Positions 22,082-33,730 of a stretch of 64,000 nucleotides of DNA are shown here, one piece after another. The notes under the pieces are model-generated. The model ran no database searches, was not told the DNA's origin, and saw only the letters and a list, made by a program, of their open reading frames with translations. The first letter of the stretch is position 1; every line of letters starts with the position of its first letter. Origin of the DNA: Schistocerca nitens (taxonomy: Eukaryota; Arthropoda; Insecta; Orthoptera; Acrididae); contig NC_064615.1 in NCBI RefSeq assembly GCF_023898315.1, forward strand, positions 6,706,501-6,770,500, in the 5' to 3' direction. Made by a program: the position numbers and the translations under genes.

Positions 22082-23227
22082 TGGTGTCTGTTCTTCCGGA
22101 CATGTCCGAAATTTATTTCATTGAATGTTCACTCACATCAGTTTTTTAATGAATATATCAGTCTCAATGGGCTATTCGTTACCAATAACCCACAAACCCT
22201 TCATAATCAATGGTCATGCTAGTCGTCAACAGTTTCATGGGGCCGCTAACATAGATGTGTGTGCGTACTTTAGAGGGAGCCACGTATAAATGTTGACTGC
22301 CAGCAAGCTTTGACTCACCTATCGGGTAAGAAGAGTTTAGGGGTTATTCGTAACCAGTAATGCACTGAAACCGGTACATTCACTAAAAAATATTGCAAAC
22401 ATTCAACGAAATAAACTTTTTAATTCTTCTTACAGACTTTCCTACGGATTACCATGTTTTACTTCTTCCTTCGTAGTTTCCCCTGTTTATTTCCATATAT
22501 CGTCAATCCATCTTCCGTTATGCAGTACGAGCAAACCTACAGAAAACCTCCTTAACCAATCATCCACCATATCGCGAATCATCTCTTAATATCACATGGT
22601 CCATATTTTCATTTCTCGTTGGCAAAACCTTAATTTTGGGGCAAATTTTTAACGCCTAAGTTTCAATTCCGTTGTCCGTAGGTAGAAAGAAAGTAATGCT
22701 ATAACAGGGCATGCAGCCAGTAACAATAATAGCCTAGAATATCAAAATACTGCAGTAAATAAAATATTTAAAATGTCTAGGAAGCAACAACACGTATGTG
22801 AGCATCCACGGAGTCCACCAAAAACTAAACAAACTTAGTACCATTCGTGGAACGATGGTAAATAGTTTGCGGAATAAAGCAGGGTAAGAAAACTAGCTGA
22901 CAAAAGAAAACAGCCCTCTGTCATTAATTTTTAATGAATTAACCGGGTTATTTCATTAAAAATTAGTGACTGAAGGCTGTTTTCTTTTAATTGTAACTAT
23001 TCACGGTTTCTGAATGTGCAGCCATATACAAAATTTTGCGAAACCTAGCTGAAATTTTACAAAACCATACCAGTACCAATCCTTATTTGTGGAAGCCGAG
23101 CATGTGTGACTACAAGACACCAAGAAAGTAGAACACAGGCTCAAGAAACTAGGTTTCTAAGAGGAATGGAAGACGTACAAGAAAAGCTCGCAAAAGAAAT
23201 TGAGATATCGGTAAAGATCTAAAAATA
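22082..23227. other. Intergenic; one perfect-type hairpin
   Basis: No gene or recognised element apart from the inverted repeat at 22902-22988. Confidence 0.4.
22902..22988. repeat. 87-bp inverted repeat (hairpin)
   Basis: AAAAGAAAACAGCC at the left pairs with GGCTGTTTTCTTTT at the right. Pairing continues inward through CATTAATTTTTAATGAA with few mismatches to a loop around ACCGGG. It could be a tiny MITE or the tip of a larger element. Confidence 0.85.
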
Positions 23228-23229
23228 TA

Positions 23230-24349
23230 CACTGAACCGCGAAAGAGACTGGTATAGGCATGCGTATTCAAATACAGAGATACGTATACAGGCAGAATAC
23301 GGCACTGCGGTCGGCAACGCCTATACAAGAAAACAAGTGTCTGTCGCAGTTGTTAGATCGGTTACTGCTCCTACAATCGCAGGTTATCAAGCTTTAAATG
23401 TGTTTGAACGTCGTGTTGTATAAGCCGCACGAGTGATGGGGCACAGCACGTTCAAGGTAGCGATGAAGTGCGGATTTTCCCATACGACCGTTTCACGAGT
23501 GTACCGTGAATATAAGGAATCCGAAAAAAAACATCAAATCTCCGACATCGCTGCGGCCGGAAAAAGATCTTGCAAGAACTGGGCCAACGATGACTGAAGA
23601 CGGCAGTTCAGCGTGACAGAGGAGGAACGCTTCCGCAAACTGCTGCAGATTTCGATGCTGGGCCATAAACAAGTGTCAGCGCGCGAACCATTCAACGACA
23701 CATCATCTATATAGGCTTTTGGAGCCGAAGACTCACTCGCGTACCCTTGATGACTGCGCGACACAAAGCTTTACGCCTCACCTGGGCCCGTCAGCACCGA
23801 CAGTAGACTGTCCATGACCTCTACATGTCAGCAGGCAACTGTTCAAGCTGTGGTGGAGGCTCTGTAACGGCGTGGGGCGTGTGCAGTTGAAGTGACATGG
23901 GAGCTCTGATACGTCTTCATACGACTCTCAGGTGACCTAAATATCCCGTCTGATCACCTGCACCCATTCAAATCCATTGTGCATTCCGACGGACTTGGGT
24001 GATTCCAGCAGGACAACATGACACTCCACACCTCCAGAATTGCTACACAGTTGCTCCAGGGACACTCTTCTGAGGTTAAACACTTCTGCTGGCCACCAAA
24101 CTTCTCAGACGTGAACATTATTGAGCATATCTGGGATGTCTTTCAACGTGCTACTCAGAAGAAATCTCCACCCCCTCGCACTGTTTCTGCTTTATGGACA
24201 GCCCTGCAGGGTTCGTGATGTCTATTCCCTGCAGCACTACTTCAGACATTAGTCGAGTCCCTGCCACGTCGTGTTGCGGCACTGCTGAGTGCTCGCCGGG
24301 GCCCTTCTTGGTATTAGTCAAGTGTAGCACATTCTTTGGTTCTTCAATG
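23230..24349 (+). mobile_element. Tc1-like element, degenerate
   Basis: TIRs CACTGAACCGCGAAAGA and reversed right CATTGAAGAACCAAAGA have TA flanks at 23228-23229 and 24350-24351. Plus-strand translations in changing frames show a helix-turn-helix region (about 23400-23700), VQAVVEAL with a glycine loop (about 23850), and a C-terminal block. The last reads SRIATQLLQGHSSEVKHFCWPPN then SDVNIIEHIWDVF (24030-24142). Many frameshifts are present. It belongs to the same family as the rearranged element at 6514-7710. Confidence 0.88.
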
Positions 24350-24478
24350 TATAATCCCGCAAAAAATGAGAGAAAATAGGAAGAAATGAAATTACTATGT
24401 AAAGCGTGTGGGTGGGGAGAACCAGGTAAAGGCTCTCAGCTATAGATGCACTTGAAGTGATTCTGTAGGGAGACCATA

Positions 24479-25641
24479 TACCGATCAGCCAGAACATTAT
24501 GGCCATCGACCTGTTATCGGTATAAACCCGTCCAGGCGGTAGCAACATCATCTGTCGAGGAATGACTGCTTGTTAGACACATGCAAGGTGCATATAGTAT
24601 CAATGAGCATGATTTCCGTGTGTAGAATGGGGAAGGCGGTCGATCTGTTTGTGATCGAGGGCAGATTGTGATGACCTGCAGGCTCGGTACGAGTAATTCG
24701 GAAACCGCAGGACTTATTGGGTATTCGAGGTGTACTGTGGTCAGAGTCTTCAACAAGGGGGGAAACCTAGCCCAGACGTTGTCGGGTTGGTTGGCCACCC
24801 ATCGTTACAGACATCGGACGTCGTAGGCTGGGCAGACTGGTAAAACAGGACAGGCGGCGAACTGTGGTGGAACTGACAGCAGCGTTTAATGCTGGACGGA
24901 GTACAAGTGTGTCTGAACACACAGTGCATCGAACACTCCAAACGACGGCCCCCGCAGCTGACGACCGGTGCATGCGCCAATGTTAACAGCGCGACATGGG
25001 CAACTACTACTGAAATGGGCACGTGACTGCTGGAACTGGGCGTTGGAGCAGTGGTAGGGCGTTGCAGCGTGTAGGTGGGAGGAAGCGAAGCCGACTTCTT
25101 CCAGGGAAACAACTCCCTTGGCACATGTACTGCGGGACGGAGACAAGCTGGCGGCGATGCCATTATGCTCTGGGGAACATTCACGTCGGCATGCTTGGGT
25201 CGAGTGGAGCTCGTGCAAGGCACCACGACGGCCACGGAGTGTTGTTCAAGGGTCGCAGACCACCAACATCCTCTCACGACGCTACTGTTTCTCGACAGGA
25301 GGGGCATTTTCCAACGAGATAATGCACCATGTCACTGGGGCAGGACGGTGATGGAGTGGTTGGAGGAACATAGTGACGAGTTCCGGTTGATGTGCGGGCC
25401 CCGTAACTTGCCAGATCTGAACCCGATCGAGGACATCTGGGATGCGATTGGACTCATCGCCCCCACCCCGGAATTTAGGGAATGTAGGTGACCTGTGTGT
25501 GCAGATGTGGTGCCAACTCGCTCCAGTGACCTACCAAGGCCTCAATACTTCCACGCAACGACGCGCCGCCGCTGTTATCCGTGCCAAAGATGGACGTGCT
25601 GGATATTAGTTAAGTGGTCGTAATGTTCGGGCTGATCAATG
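24479..25641 (+). mobile_element. Tc1-like element, degenerate (second family)
   Basis: TIRs TACCGATCAGCCAGAACATTA and reversed right CATTGATCAGCCCGAACATTA have TA at 24477-24478 and 25642-25643. Length is 1163 bp. The N-terminal helix-turn-helix part is visible as GRRRLGRLVKQDRRRTVVEL and SEHTVHRTLQT (about 24810-24945). The catalytic part is in the frame 25075-25491. Confidence 0.9.
25075..25491 (+). pseudogene. Tc1-like transposase catalytic part, broken
   Basis: This frame includes GDAIMLWGTFTS, then IFQRDNAPCHWGRTVMEWLEE with the second Asp kept. NLPDLNPIEDIWD follows, with the third acidic residue (Glu of IED) kept. The first catalytic block (DESRF) is missing between 24990 and 25075, where the frame is disrupted. 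The protein ends early at 25491 relative to the family. Upstream helix-turn-helix sequence is in another frame. Confidence 0.85.
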
Positions 25642-25643
25642 TA

Positions 25644-26031
25644 GCTTATACGTGAAATGATGAAGTTACTACAGACTTTCATTTAAATGAACATTGAGAA
25701 TGTCCCCCCGCTGACTGTTGACAGTGTGTCCCAGGCTATTCGACTGCAGTCATCGCGCTGGCTTCCAGGAGGTGTACAACGCTCGAAGCACATCACGTGA
25801 CTGCCACGCTCTCGTCCCTCGCTGTTCCACCAAGACACAGAACGCCGTAAACGCTGCCAATGGCGCCCCTTTTGAAGCTGCAGTGCGAGACCAGCGCTAA
25901 CGGGGCCGGCTGAGCAGGACAGGAAACTGGACGAGTCACGAATTACAAATTCACTGAGCCAACTTCACTAACATATTTATGATTTATTTTCCTTTCCAGC
26001 CATTTACAAAATCAATGCTATACTTGGTCTG
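25644..26031. other. Intergenic, no recognised feature
   Basis: Nothing seen beyond short chance frames. Confidence 0.4.
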
Positions 26032-26043
26032 CACAAGTGGTTT

Positions 26044-26232
26044 GCCGCGCGGGATTAGCCGATCGGTCTAGGGCGCTGCAGTCATGGATGGTGCGGCTGG
26101 TCCCGGCGGAGGTTCGAGTCCTCCCTCGGGCATGGGTGTGTGTGTTTGTCCTTAGGGTAATTTAGGGTAAGTAGTGTGTAAGCTTAGGGACTGATGACCT
26201 TAGCAGTTATGTCCCATAAGATTTCACACACA
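26044..26232 (+). mobile_element. tRNA-derived SINE (family 2)
   Basis: Head GGATTAGCCGATCGGTCTAGG (A box) and GGAGGTTCGAGTCCTCC (B box). The body has TTGTCCTTAGGGTAATTTAGG and the 3' end CCATAAGATTTCACACACAC. A perfect 12-bp TSD CACAAGTGGTTT is at 26032-26043 and 26233-26244. The head and tail differ from family 1, although CCTTAGG and the GGGACTGATGACC block are shared. Confidence 0.94.
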
Positions 26233-26257
26233 CACAAGTGGTTTTATGTACACTCTA

Positions 26258-27853
26258 AGGAATAAAAAAAAATTAAATAAAATAAAAAGAAAAAAATAAA
26301 TGCGAGATGCCTTTAATAGGTTCCACAGCGAAACATTGTCTCGAAATTTGGTAGAAAATCCGAGGAAATTCTGGTCGTATGTAAAGTACACAAGCGGCAA
26401 GACGCAGTCAATACCTTCGCTGCGCAGTGCCGATGGTACTGTTAACGACGACTGTGCCGCTAAAGCTGAGTTATTGAACGCAGTTTTCCGAAACTCCTTC
26501 ACCAGGGAAGACGAATGGAATATTCCAGAATCTGAAACACGAACAGCTGCTAGCATGAGTTTCTTAGAAGTAGATACCTTAGGGGTTGCGAACCAACTCA
26601 AATCGCTTGATACGGGCAAGTCTTCAGGTCCAGATTGTATACCGATTAGGTTCCTTTCAGATTACTCTGATACAATAGCTTCCTACTTAGCAATCATATA
26701 CAACCGCTCGCTCACCGATAGATCTGTACCTACAGATTGGAAAATTGCGCAGGTCGCACCGGTGTTTAAGAAGGGTAGTAGGAGTAATCCATCGAACTAC
26801 AGACCTATATCACTGACGTCGGTTTGCAGTAGTGTTCTGGATCATATACTGTATTCAAACATTATGACTCACCTCGAAGGGAACGATCTATTGATACGTA
26901 ATCAGCATGGTTTCAGAAAACATCGTTCTTGTCCAACGCAGCTAGCTCTTTATTCGCACGAAGTAATGGCCGCTATCGACAGGGGATCTCAGGTTGATTC
27001 CGTATTTCTGGATTTCCGGAAAGCTTTTGACACCGTTCCTCACAAGCGACTTCTAATCAAGCTGCGGGTCTATGGGGTATCGTCTCAGTTGTGCGACTGG
27101 ATTCGTGATTTCCTGTCAGGAAGATCGCAGTTCGTAGTAATAGACGGCAAATCATCGAGTAAAACTGAAGTGATATCAGGTGTTCCCCAGGGAAGCGTCC
27201 TGGGACCTCTGCTGTTCCTGATCTATATAAATGACCTGGGTGACAATCTGAGCAGTTCTCTTAGGTTGTTCGCACGAACAACTTCAGTTGGAAAGAGCAC
27301 ATAGATAATATTGTGGGGAAGGCGAGCCAAAGGTTGCGTTTCATTGACAGGACACTTAGAAGATGCAACAAGTCCATTAAAGAGACAGCTTACACTACAC
27401 TCGTTCGTCCTCTGTTAGAATATTGCTGCGCGGTGTGGGATCCTTACCAGGTGGGATTGACGGAGGACATCGAGAGGGTGCAAAAACGGGCAGCTCGTTT
27501 TGTATTATCACGTAATAGGGGAGAGAGTGTGGCAGATATGATACGCGAGTTGGGATGGAAGTCATTAAAGCAAAGACGTTTTTCGTCGCGGGGAGATGTA
27601 TTTACTAAATTTTAGTCACCAACTTTCTCTTCCGAATACGAAAATATTTTGTTGAGCCCAACCTACATAGGTAGGAATGATCATCAAAATAAAATAAGAG
27701 AAATCAGAGCTCGAACAGAAAGGTTTAGGTGTTCGTTTTTCCCGCGCGCTGCTCGGGAGTGGAATGGTAGAGAGATAGTATGATCGTGGTTCGATGAACC
27801 CTCTGCCAAGCACTTAAATGTGAATTGCAGAGTAGTCATGTAGATGTAGATGT
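26258..27853 (+). mobile_element. CR1/L2-like LINE, 5'-truncated, RT core deleted
   Basis: Starts next to an A-rich tract and runs through most of the RT domain to a 3' end reading GAATTGCAGAGTAGTCATG followed by TAGATGTAGATG repeats. The coding part is described separately. The position directly 3' of a SINE TSD suggests unrelated adjacent insertions. Confidence 0.88.
26300..27615 (+). pseudogene. LINE reverse transcriptase lacking the FADD box
   Basis: The open frame 26300-27304 (334 codons) contains the RT fingers and palm: GKSSGPDCIPIRFL, APVFKKGSRSNPSNYRPISL, motif A VFLDFRKAFDTVPH, and SGVPQGSVLGPLLFLIYIND. At LRLFA the sequence jumps to a downstream region (a second frame, 27313-27615, with GKASQRLRFIDRTLRR and LEYCCAVWDPYQVGL). 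The two catalytic aspartates of the FADD motif and roughly 80 following residues are gone, presumably by deletion. The copy cannot encode active RT. Confidence 0.9.
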
Positions 27854-28129
27854 AAAAACAGCCGCATCACTAAGGAACTATCTGAAAGCAACAGAAGTAG
27901 GGAGATGTGCTGCACATGTACACACAAAAATATAATTACAATTTCAGGTAAATTAGATGATTTATTCGAGAGAAAGAGCTTCATAAACTGAGCAAGTCAA
28001 TAACGTGTTCGTCAACCTCTGTCTCTTATGCAAGTAGTGATTCGGCTTGGAATTGATTGATAGAGTTTTTGGATGTTCTCGTGAAAGATATCGTATCAAG
28101 TTCTGTCCGACTGACACAAACCATCAAAA

Positions 28130-28930
28130 TCTCGAGCTAGTTGGAAGGTCCTTCCCATAATACTCCTAATTTTCTCGATTGGGGATAGATCGGGCGTCGC
28201 TGATGGCCAATGTAGGGTTCAGCAAACTCAAGGACAAGCAGTAGAAACTCTCGTCGTTGGCGGTTGGGCATTATTTTGTTGTAGGCTTGCCATGGCGGGC
28301 AATAAAACAGGGCATAGAATATCATCGAGGTACCGCCGTGCTCAAAGGGTGCTGCGGACGACGATTGGGTTGGTCCACCACCCCCACCCACGGTGTCTGC
28401 AGACACGTCTTCGTTGGTCAACTGCGCTCAATTAGAAGCGGGACCCAACACTGAAGACAATTCTACACCAAACAATGGGGTTCCAGGGCGAAGTTGTGTC
28501 TGGAGATGCCACGGGCAGTGGTGGGATAGCAAGCTGACTTTCGCTCGCCGTATGGCCCGACAAACGGGACTGATGGTCTGCATGCCATTTCTTTTCATAG
28601 CAGGGCGCCTTTGGATGCCATCCACGTCACCCTTACAGCACAGCGGTACGTCGACGATACTCTACGACCTGTTTTGCTGCCCTTCGTGGCACTCTGTGCT
28701 TACTTTTCAGCAAGGTAATGCCCACCGACACACGTCGGAGGTTCTATTGCTTGTCTTCATACCTGTCAAACTGTACCTTGCCAAACTGTACCTTGGCCAA
28801 TTGAGAGAGTTTGGAGTATTAGGCGCAGTGCTCTCCAACCATCTCGGGATTCTGACGGTCTAATGCGCCAAAATTGTCACCGTATCCCTCTGGAGGACAT
28901 TCGACAACTCTGTCAATCAATGCCAAGCCG
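28130..28930. mobile_element. Two Tc1-like 3' halves, head to head
   Basis: The minus strand of about 28130-28480 reads like the second half of a Tc1-like transposase: IVFS-like start, FEHGGTSMIFYALFYCP, then PIYPQSRKLGVLW where SPDLSPIEK is expected. The plus strand from about 28497 reads a diverged copy of the same half: WRCHGQWWDSKLTFARRMAR, TSTILYDLFCCPSW, FQQGNAHRHTSEVL. Both are heavily mutated, with no intact catalytic triad. TIRs were not found. Confidence 0.65.
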
Positions 28931-30555
28931 AGTAACCGCTTTCATAACGGCTAGTGGTGGACCATTGCTTTATTAATTTACTCAATTTGTGGAGCTCTTT
29001 CTCTTTGTAACACGCCCGGGGGTTCGAATGGTGGTAGGGGACTCTTAAACTGTTTTCTCGCTTCGTACCGTGCGGCCTGACCACACCACATACCTGATAC
29101 TCCCGCGACGGTCGTACTGTTCTGCTCCACACTGCTGCTGGCTTGCCTGAAATTATCTATCGAAATATGCAAGCGGGTTTAGGGGAGCCACTCACCGTTG
29201 AAACACAACACTGTCCTACGTCTGGTATGAACATCTATATTCTGAGACGATAAAAGGATATCGCAGGTTGTACTGTTTACATTCTAATTCATAACTGTTT
29301 ATCCCAATTAATAGATGATTACCAGTCCACAATATCGCTCAGACGTGCGTACACGTAACCGACACGACGCGTTTGATTGTTGATGATGCGGAAGCCGAGT
29401 GGTCGCACCAAAGTTCTTACGCTCGTCACGCATACACAGATATTTGGTACCAGTCCTCGTCGACACTAGTATTGATATGGCACTGTTCGTAAAGTTTGAT
29501 TTACAGTTCACAGTTCTCAGTTGTATGAGCGTGCATGTAACCGTCGCGGCGCGGTTGATTGTTGATTATGCGAAACGCGATGACCGAACGCACGTTCTCA
29601 CGTTCGCTACAAGACACTGGCACTTAAATGCTCTCTTTTGTGGTAAATAGTATTGTTGGTTCACATTAGTTCATTCTGGGAGACCGAACACGGCGCGGAT
29701 GATCGATGAACGGTGCCACACACAACGAGAGGACACACAAATACGCTATTGGCGGTGCTGCTCACTTTTAATTACATCATTACTCACTTCCCTCTGAATC
29801 ACTTCCAAATTCCATCACTTTACTGAAATAGCACTTGCAGCAACACTTGAACTTCCATAATAACAATATTTCTTACATGCAGAGCTACCCATAACACAAC
29901 ATAACAGTTCCGTGTCCCATGCTCCACTCTGCAAACGCGCTGCCCGCAAAGATACTCCACAACCAAGCCAGCGATATGACAATTAGCTTACATCTTGAAC
30001 AGTCCAGTTTCCGTCCGATTCCCATATTTTGGCGTTAGAGTCAATTTGACAGGTGCACTAACTTTGCTGTGCATTCTGCCTTCAGTATAATTATTAGTCA
30101 AAGCAAAGCCAAACTGCCATCAGCAGAGGTCTAACTACTATGGCTGTGTATGTAAGTGGTTTCGGCGAGATTTAGTGTGCTGTTTTCAAATTATTTCCAT
30201 GTGACTCCTATATCTGGATTTACTGCTTGACAAGTGTCCACATCTTCACATGGTGACAAATTATGGAGAAATTTTATGAAAGCGATAAAGACCAACACCT
30301 TTCAGCCACAGACTGCCGGCGGTCAAACGACAGTATCAATCGGTCAGCCCTCTGGAAGATAATGCAGGATTTCAGCAAACCAGTGAAGTACATTAGAGCG
30401 AATGTAGCTTGTTGCAACCGATGAATTTACCAAGTAAGCTTTGCAAATCAGTAAGCCCTTCACTGTTAAGAATGTGTTGAGACAGATCCATGCTCTGTAG
30501 CAACTCCAGTTTAACATGGCGCTGGAAAAAATGTGAGACGTGCAGCTGGTCGTGG
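28931..30555. other. Intergenic; weak internal duplication
   Basis: No gene recognised. Segments around 29340-29440 and 29527-29625 resemble one another (both have GATTGTTGAT.ATGCG and GCACG.TCTCACGCTCG-like stretches) and may be an old tandem duplication or part of an LTR element. Confidence 0.4.
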
Positions 30556-30559
30556 TAGG

Positions 30560-31330
30560 GTGATGGAGGTGGAAGTGAGACGATCCATGTATTTGCGGAT
30601 GATGTGGTGATTGCGGGCGAAACTCCGAATGAGTTGGCATCAGATACAGCTCGATTCATGCTAGAAGTGAGAAAATTAGAGTTACTGATTACCGACGAGA
30701 AAATAAAGTATATGGTAGTCTCTCGTTGATAAATTGATTAATATAAGTGGTAACAATTTTGAAAGAGTCGAAATATTCAAGTATATGTGGTCAGAACTGT
30801 CACATAAAAGTAAGACAAAGCAGAAAACTCAACAAAGAATAATAAATACACACTGGGTGTACTACAGTTTAAACCACCTAGTCGTGTCACACATTGTATC
30901 TCAGGAAAGCTACTTACTGCTGTACGTGAGCGACCGCTTATATTGTATGGTTGTAAGAGTACACAAATGGAAAAGCGTATAGGTGCAGCTGAGAGAAAGA
31001 TTTTAAAGAAAATTTATGAGGTGGTTTACAATACAGAAACTGGAAGATGGGAAAGAAGGCAAAATGAAAATCTGTATCGCCGTTTCAAGAAAGCTAATAG
31101 TGGGATAGTGATTGCAAGAAGAAGACTACAGAGGGGAGTACATGTTCTCCGACCCGAGTATTACTTCATTATCCAACTGGATGACGTCCAGGAGGTCTTG
31201 TGCGAATGAGATGGTAAAACAAAACTGTAGCGATCCTGGAAGAAGCAGATCCAACAGCCAGCATTGAGGATGCGCGAGACAGAAGTGAATGGGCAAATAA
31301 ATGCGATCAGATTTTGTGATATTGCAGCTC
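30560..31330 (+). mobile_element. RTE-like LINE, RT fragment (other family)
   Basis: HVFADDVVIAGETPNELASD (about 30580-30640) is the RT catalytic FADD block. The plus strand then gives ITDEKIKYMVVSR, NNFERVEIFKYMWSELS and a thumb/tail region (QMEKRIGAAERKILKKIYEVV, GRWERRQNENLY). A final SIEDARDRSEWANKCDQI follows, matching the usual end of such ORFs. Frameshifts lie near 30730, 30940 and 31210. Upstream RT domain and 3' tail are not seen. Confidence 0.75.
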
Positions 31331-32178
31331 TACATAGTCATAATTTGTGGACTGATTGTGTTGATCATTTGATGATGTTTTTGTTTATATATTTGTTTAT
31401 TTTTATCTTCTTCCACAGGCCTAAGTGACCTATTTATGTGCAATAAATGACGATGATGACGAAAGACGTGGGACTCTCAGTGAGAGGTGCATATCCTCAA
31501 TGTGTTGTCTCTGTCCACATGAGAAATCAAAGATGCACTCACAAAATCTGTTGACAAACTTTGAGACGTAATCGTCGTATTGAACTTGTGCATTCATTCA
31601 TGTCCTCTTTACTGAGAAGCGCAATGAAACATATCATTCTCCTGAATATGTTTACAAAACCATGGTCAGAATTACTTAACAATTATTTTTTGGATCAAAA
31701 TCTTGCAAAAAAGGAATATTTTCATGGCATTTGCTGAAGTCACTTACTATCAGCTACTGTGGAGTATATAATATGTAAGTGTAGGGCTAGGAACAGCCTC
31801 ACAGATTGGCTGTGAAAGTCTCAGTACACAACCTCTGAAGGTTCGTCGACAGCGTTCACGTTCGTGTTGCACATAGCCACTCGTTGGGTACTGATTCACA
31901 CAGTTGTGCAAACACTGAACTCGTCTTCGGGAGCTACGCTACATTTTAACCGTGATTCACGTTTACCGAGGTTACCCCGAATCACTTCAGTCAACCGCCA
32001 CGGTGTGTCCTTCAGTTAAACAGAAACAAGTTTACCATCTCATTCCTCCCCAACTGTACTTTGGTGGTGATTATCTGTGGAAATGGGAAGTAAAATATGA
32101 GCGTCTCAGTACGTTAGGAAATAAGTCTTACATATTCAATCGTAGAACTTATCTGTTGTGCCTATTTTACAGATTACA
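31331..32178. other. Intergenic, no recognised feature
   Basis: No element or gene signature seen up to the TA at 32179-32180 that borders the mariner-like element. Confidence 0.4.
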
Positions 32179-32180
32179 TA

Positions 32181-33728
32181 CAAGGTTTTTCAAAAATGAC
32201 CGGTATATTTGAAACGGCAATAAATACTAAACGAGCAGCGATAGAAATACACCGTTTGTTGCAATATGATTGGGACAACAGTACATTTTCAGGCGGACAA
32301 ACTTTCGAAATTACAGTAGTTACAATTTTCAACAACAGATGGCGCTGCAAGTGATGTGAAAGATATAGAAGACAACGCAGTCTGTGGGTGCGCCATTCTG
32401 TACGTCGTCTTTCTGCTGTAAGCGTGTGCTGTTCACAACGTGCAAGTGTGCTGTGGACAACATGGGTTATTCCTTAGAACAGAGGATTTTTCTGGTGTTG
32501 GAATTCCACCGCCTAGAACACAGTGTTGTTGCGACAAGACGAAGTTTTCAACGGAGGTTTAATGTAACCAAAGGACCGAAAAGCGATACAATAAAGGATC
32601 TGTTCGAAAAATTTCAACGGACTGGGAACGTGACGGATGAACGTGCTGGAAAGGTAGGGCGACCGCGTACGGCAACCACAGAGGGCAACGTGCAGCTAGT
32701 GCAGCAGGTGATCCAACAGCGACCTCGGGTTTCCGTTCGCCGTGTTGCAGCTGCGGTCCAAATGACGCCAACGTCCACGTATCGTCTCATGCGCCAGAGT
32801 TTACACCTCTATCCATACAAAATTCAAACGCGGCAACCCCTCAGTGCCGCTACCATTGCTGCACGAGAGACATTCGCTAACGATATAGTGCACAGGATTG
32901 ATGACGGCGATATGCATGTGGGCAGTATTTGGTTTACTGACGAAGCTTATTTTTACCTGGACGGCTTCGTCAATAAACAGAACTGGCGCATATGGGGAAC
33001 CGAAAAGCCCCATGTTGCAGTCCCATCGTCCCTGCATCCTCAAAAAGTACTAGTCTGGGCCGCCATTTCTTCCAAAGGAATCATTGGCCCATTTTTCAGA
33101 TCCGAAACGATTACTGCATCACGCTATCTGGACATTCTTCGTGAATTTGTGGCGGTACAAACTGCCTTAGACGACACTGCGAACACCTCGTGGTTTATGC
33201 AAGATGGTGCCCGGCCACATCGCACGGCCGACGTCTTTAATTTCCTGAATGAATATTTCGATGATCGTGTGATTGCTTTGGGCTATCCGAAACATACAGG
33301 AGGCGGCGTGGATTGGCCTCCCTATTCGCCAGACATGAACCCCTGTGACTTCTTTCTGTGGGGACACTTGAAAGACCAGGTGTACCGCCAGAATCCAGAA
33401 ACAATTGAACAGCTGAAGCAGTACATCTCATCTGCATGTGAAGCCATTCCGCCAGACACGTTGTCAAAGGTTTCGGGTAATTTCATTCAGAGACTACGCC
33501 ATATTATTGCTACGCATGGTGGATATGTGGAAAATATCGTACTATAGAGTTTCCCAGACCGCAGCGCCATCTGTTGTTGAAAATTGTAACTACTGTAATT
33601 TCGAAAGTTTGTCTGCCTGAAAATGTACTGTTGTCCCAAGCATATTGCAACAAACGGTGTATTTCTATCGCTGCTCGTTTAGTTTGTATTGCCGTTTCAA
33701 ATATACCGGTCATTTTTGAAACACCCTG
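32181..33728 (+). mobile_element. mariner-like element with intact transposase gene
   Basis: TIRs are about 168 bp (32181-32348 and 33561-33728). The left starts CAAGGTTTTTCAAAAATGACC, the reversed right CAGGGTGTTTCAAAAATGACC. TA flanks at 32179-32180 and 33729-33730. The 1548-bp element holds one uninterrupted gene. Closely matching TIRs together with an open transposase point to recent activity, or at least a recent arrival. Confidence 0.95.
32462..33547 (+). CDS. mariner-like (Tc1/mariner superfamily) transposase
   Basis: This encodes a DDD-type transposase that would bind the TIRs and cut and paste the element in the nucleus. I start at the ATG at 32462 (361 aa), because MGYSLEQRIFLVLEFHRLE matches the usual family start. 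The frame is open upstream to 32384, adding 26 residues of low-quality sequence. In order: helix-turn-helix domains (about residues 5-110, with GRPRTATTEGNVQLV as linker), first catalytic Asp in WFTDEAYF (160), second in FMQDGARPH (248), third in NPCDFFLWG (296). The interval between the second and third aspartates is 47 residues, longer than the 34 of classical mariner or the 41 of the element at 58566, because of an insertion around YPKHTGGG. No stop or frameshift is seen. Confidence 0.93.
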   Translation: MGYSLEQRIFLVLEFHRLEHSVVATRRSFQRRFNVTKGPKSDTIKDLFEKFQRTGNVTDERAGKVGRPRTATTEGNVQLVQQVIQQRPRVSVRRVAAAVQMTPTSTYRLMRQSLHLYPYKIQTRQPLSAATIAARETFANDIVHRIDDGDMHVGSIWFTDEAYFYLDGFVNKQNWRIWGTEKPHVAVPSSLHPQKVLVWAAISSKGIIGPFFRSETITASRYLDILREFVAVQTALDDTANTSWFMQDGARPHRTADVFNFLNEYFDDRVIALGYPKHTGGGVDWPPYSPDMNPCDFFLWGHLKDQVYRQNPETIEQLKQYISSACEAIPPDTLSKVSGNFIQRLRHIIATHGGYVENIVL

Positions 33729-33730
33729 TA

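Noticed and set aside
24750-25307. 185-codon minus-strand frame
   Set aside because: Antisense of the Tc1-like element 24479-25641, with no domain of its own.
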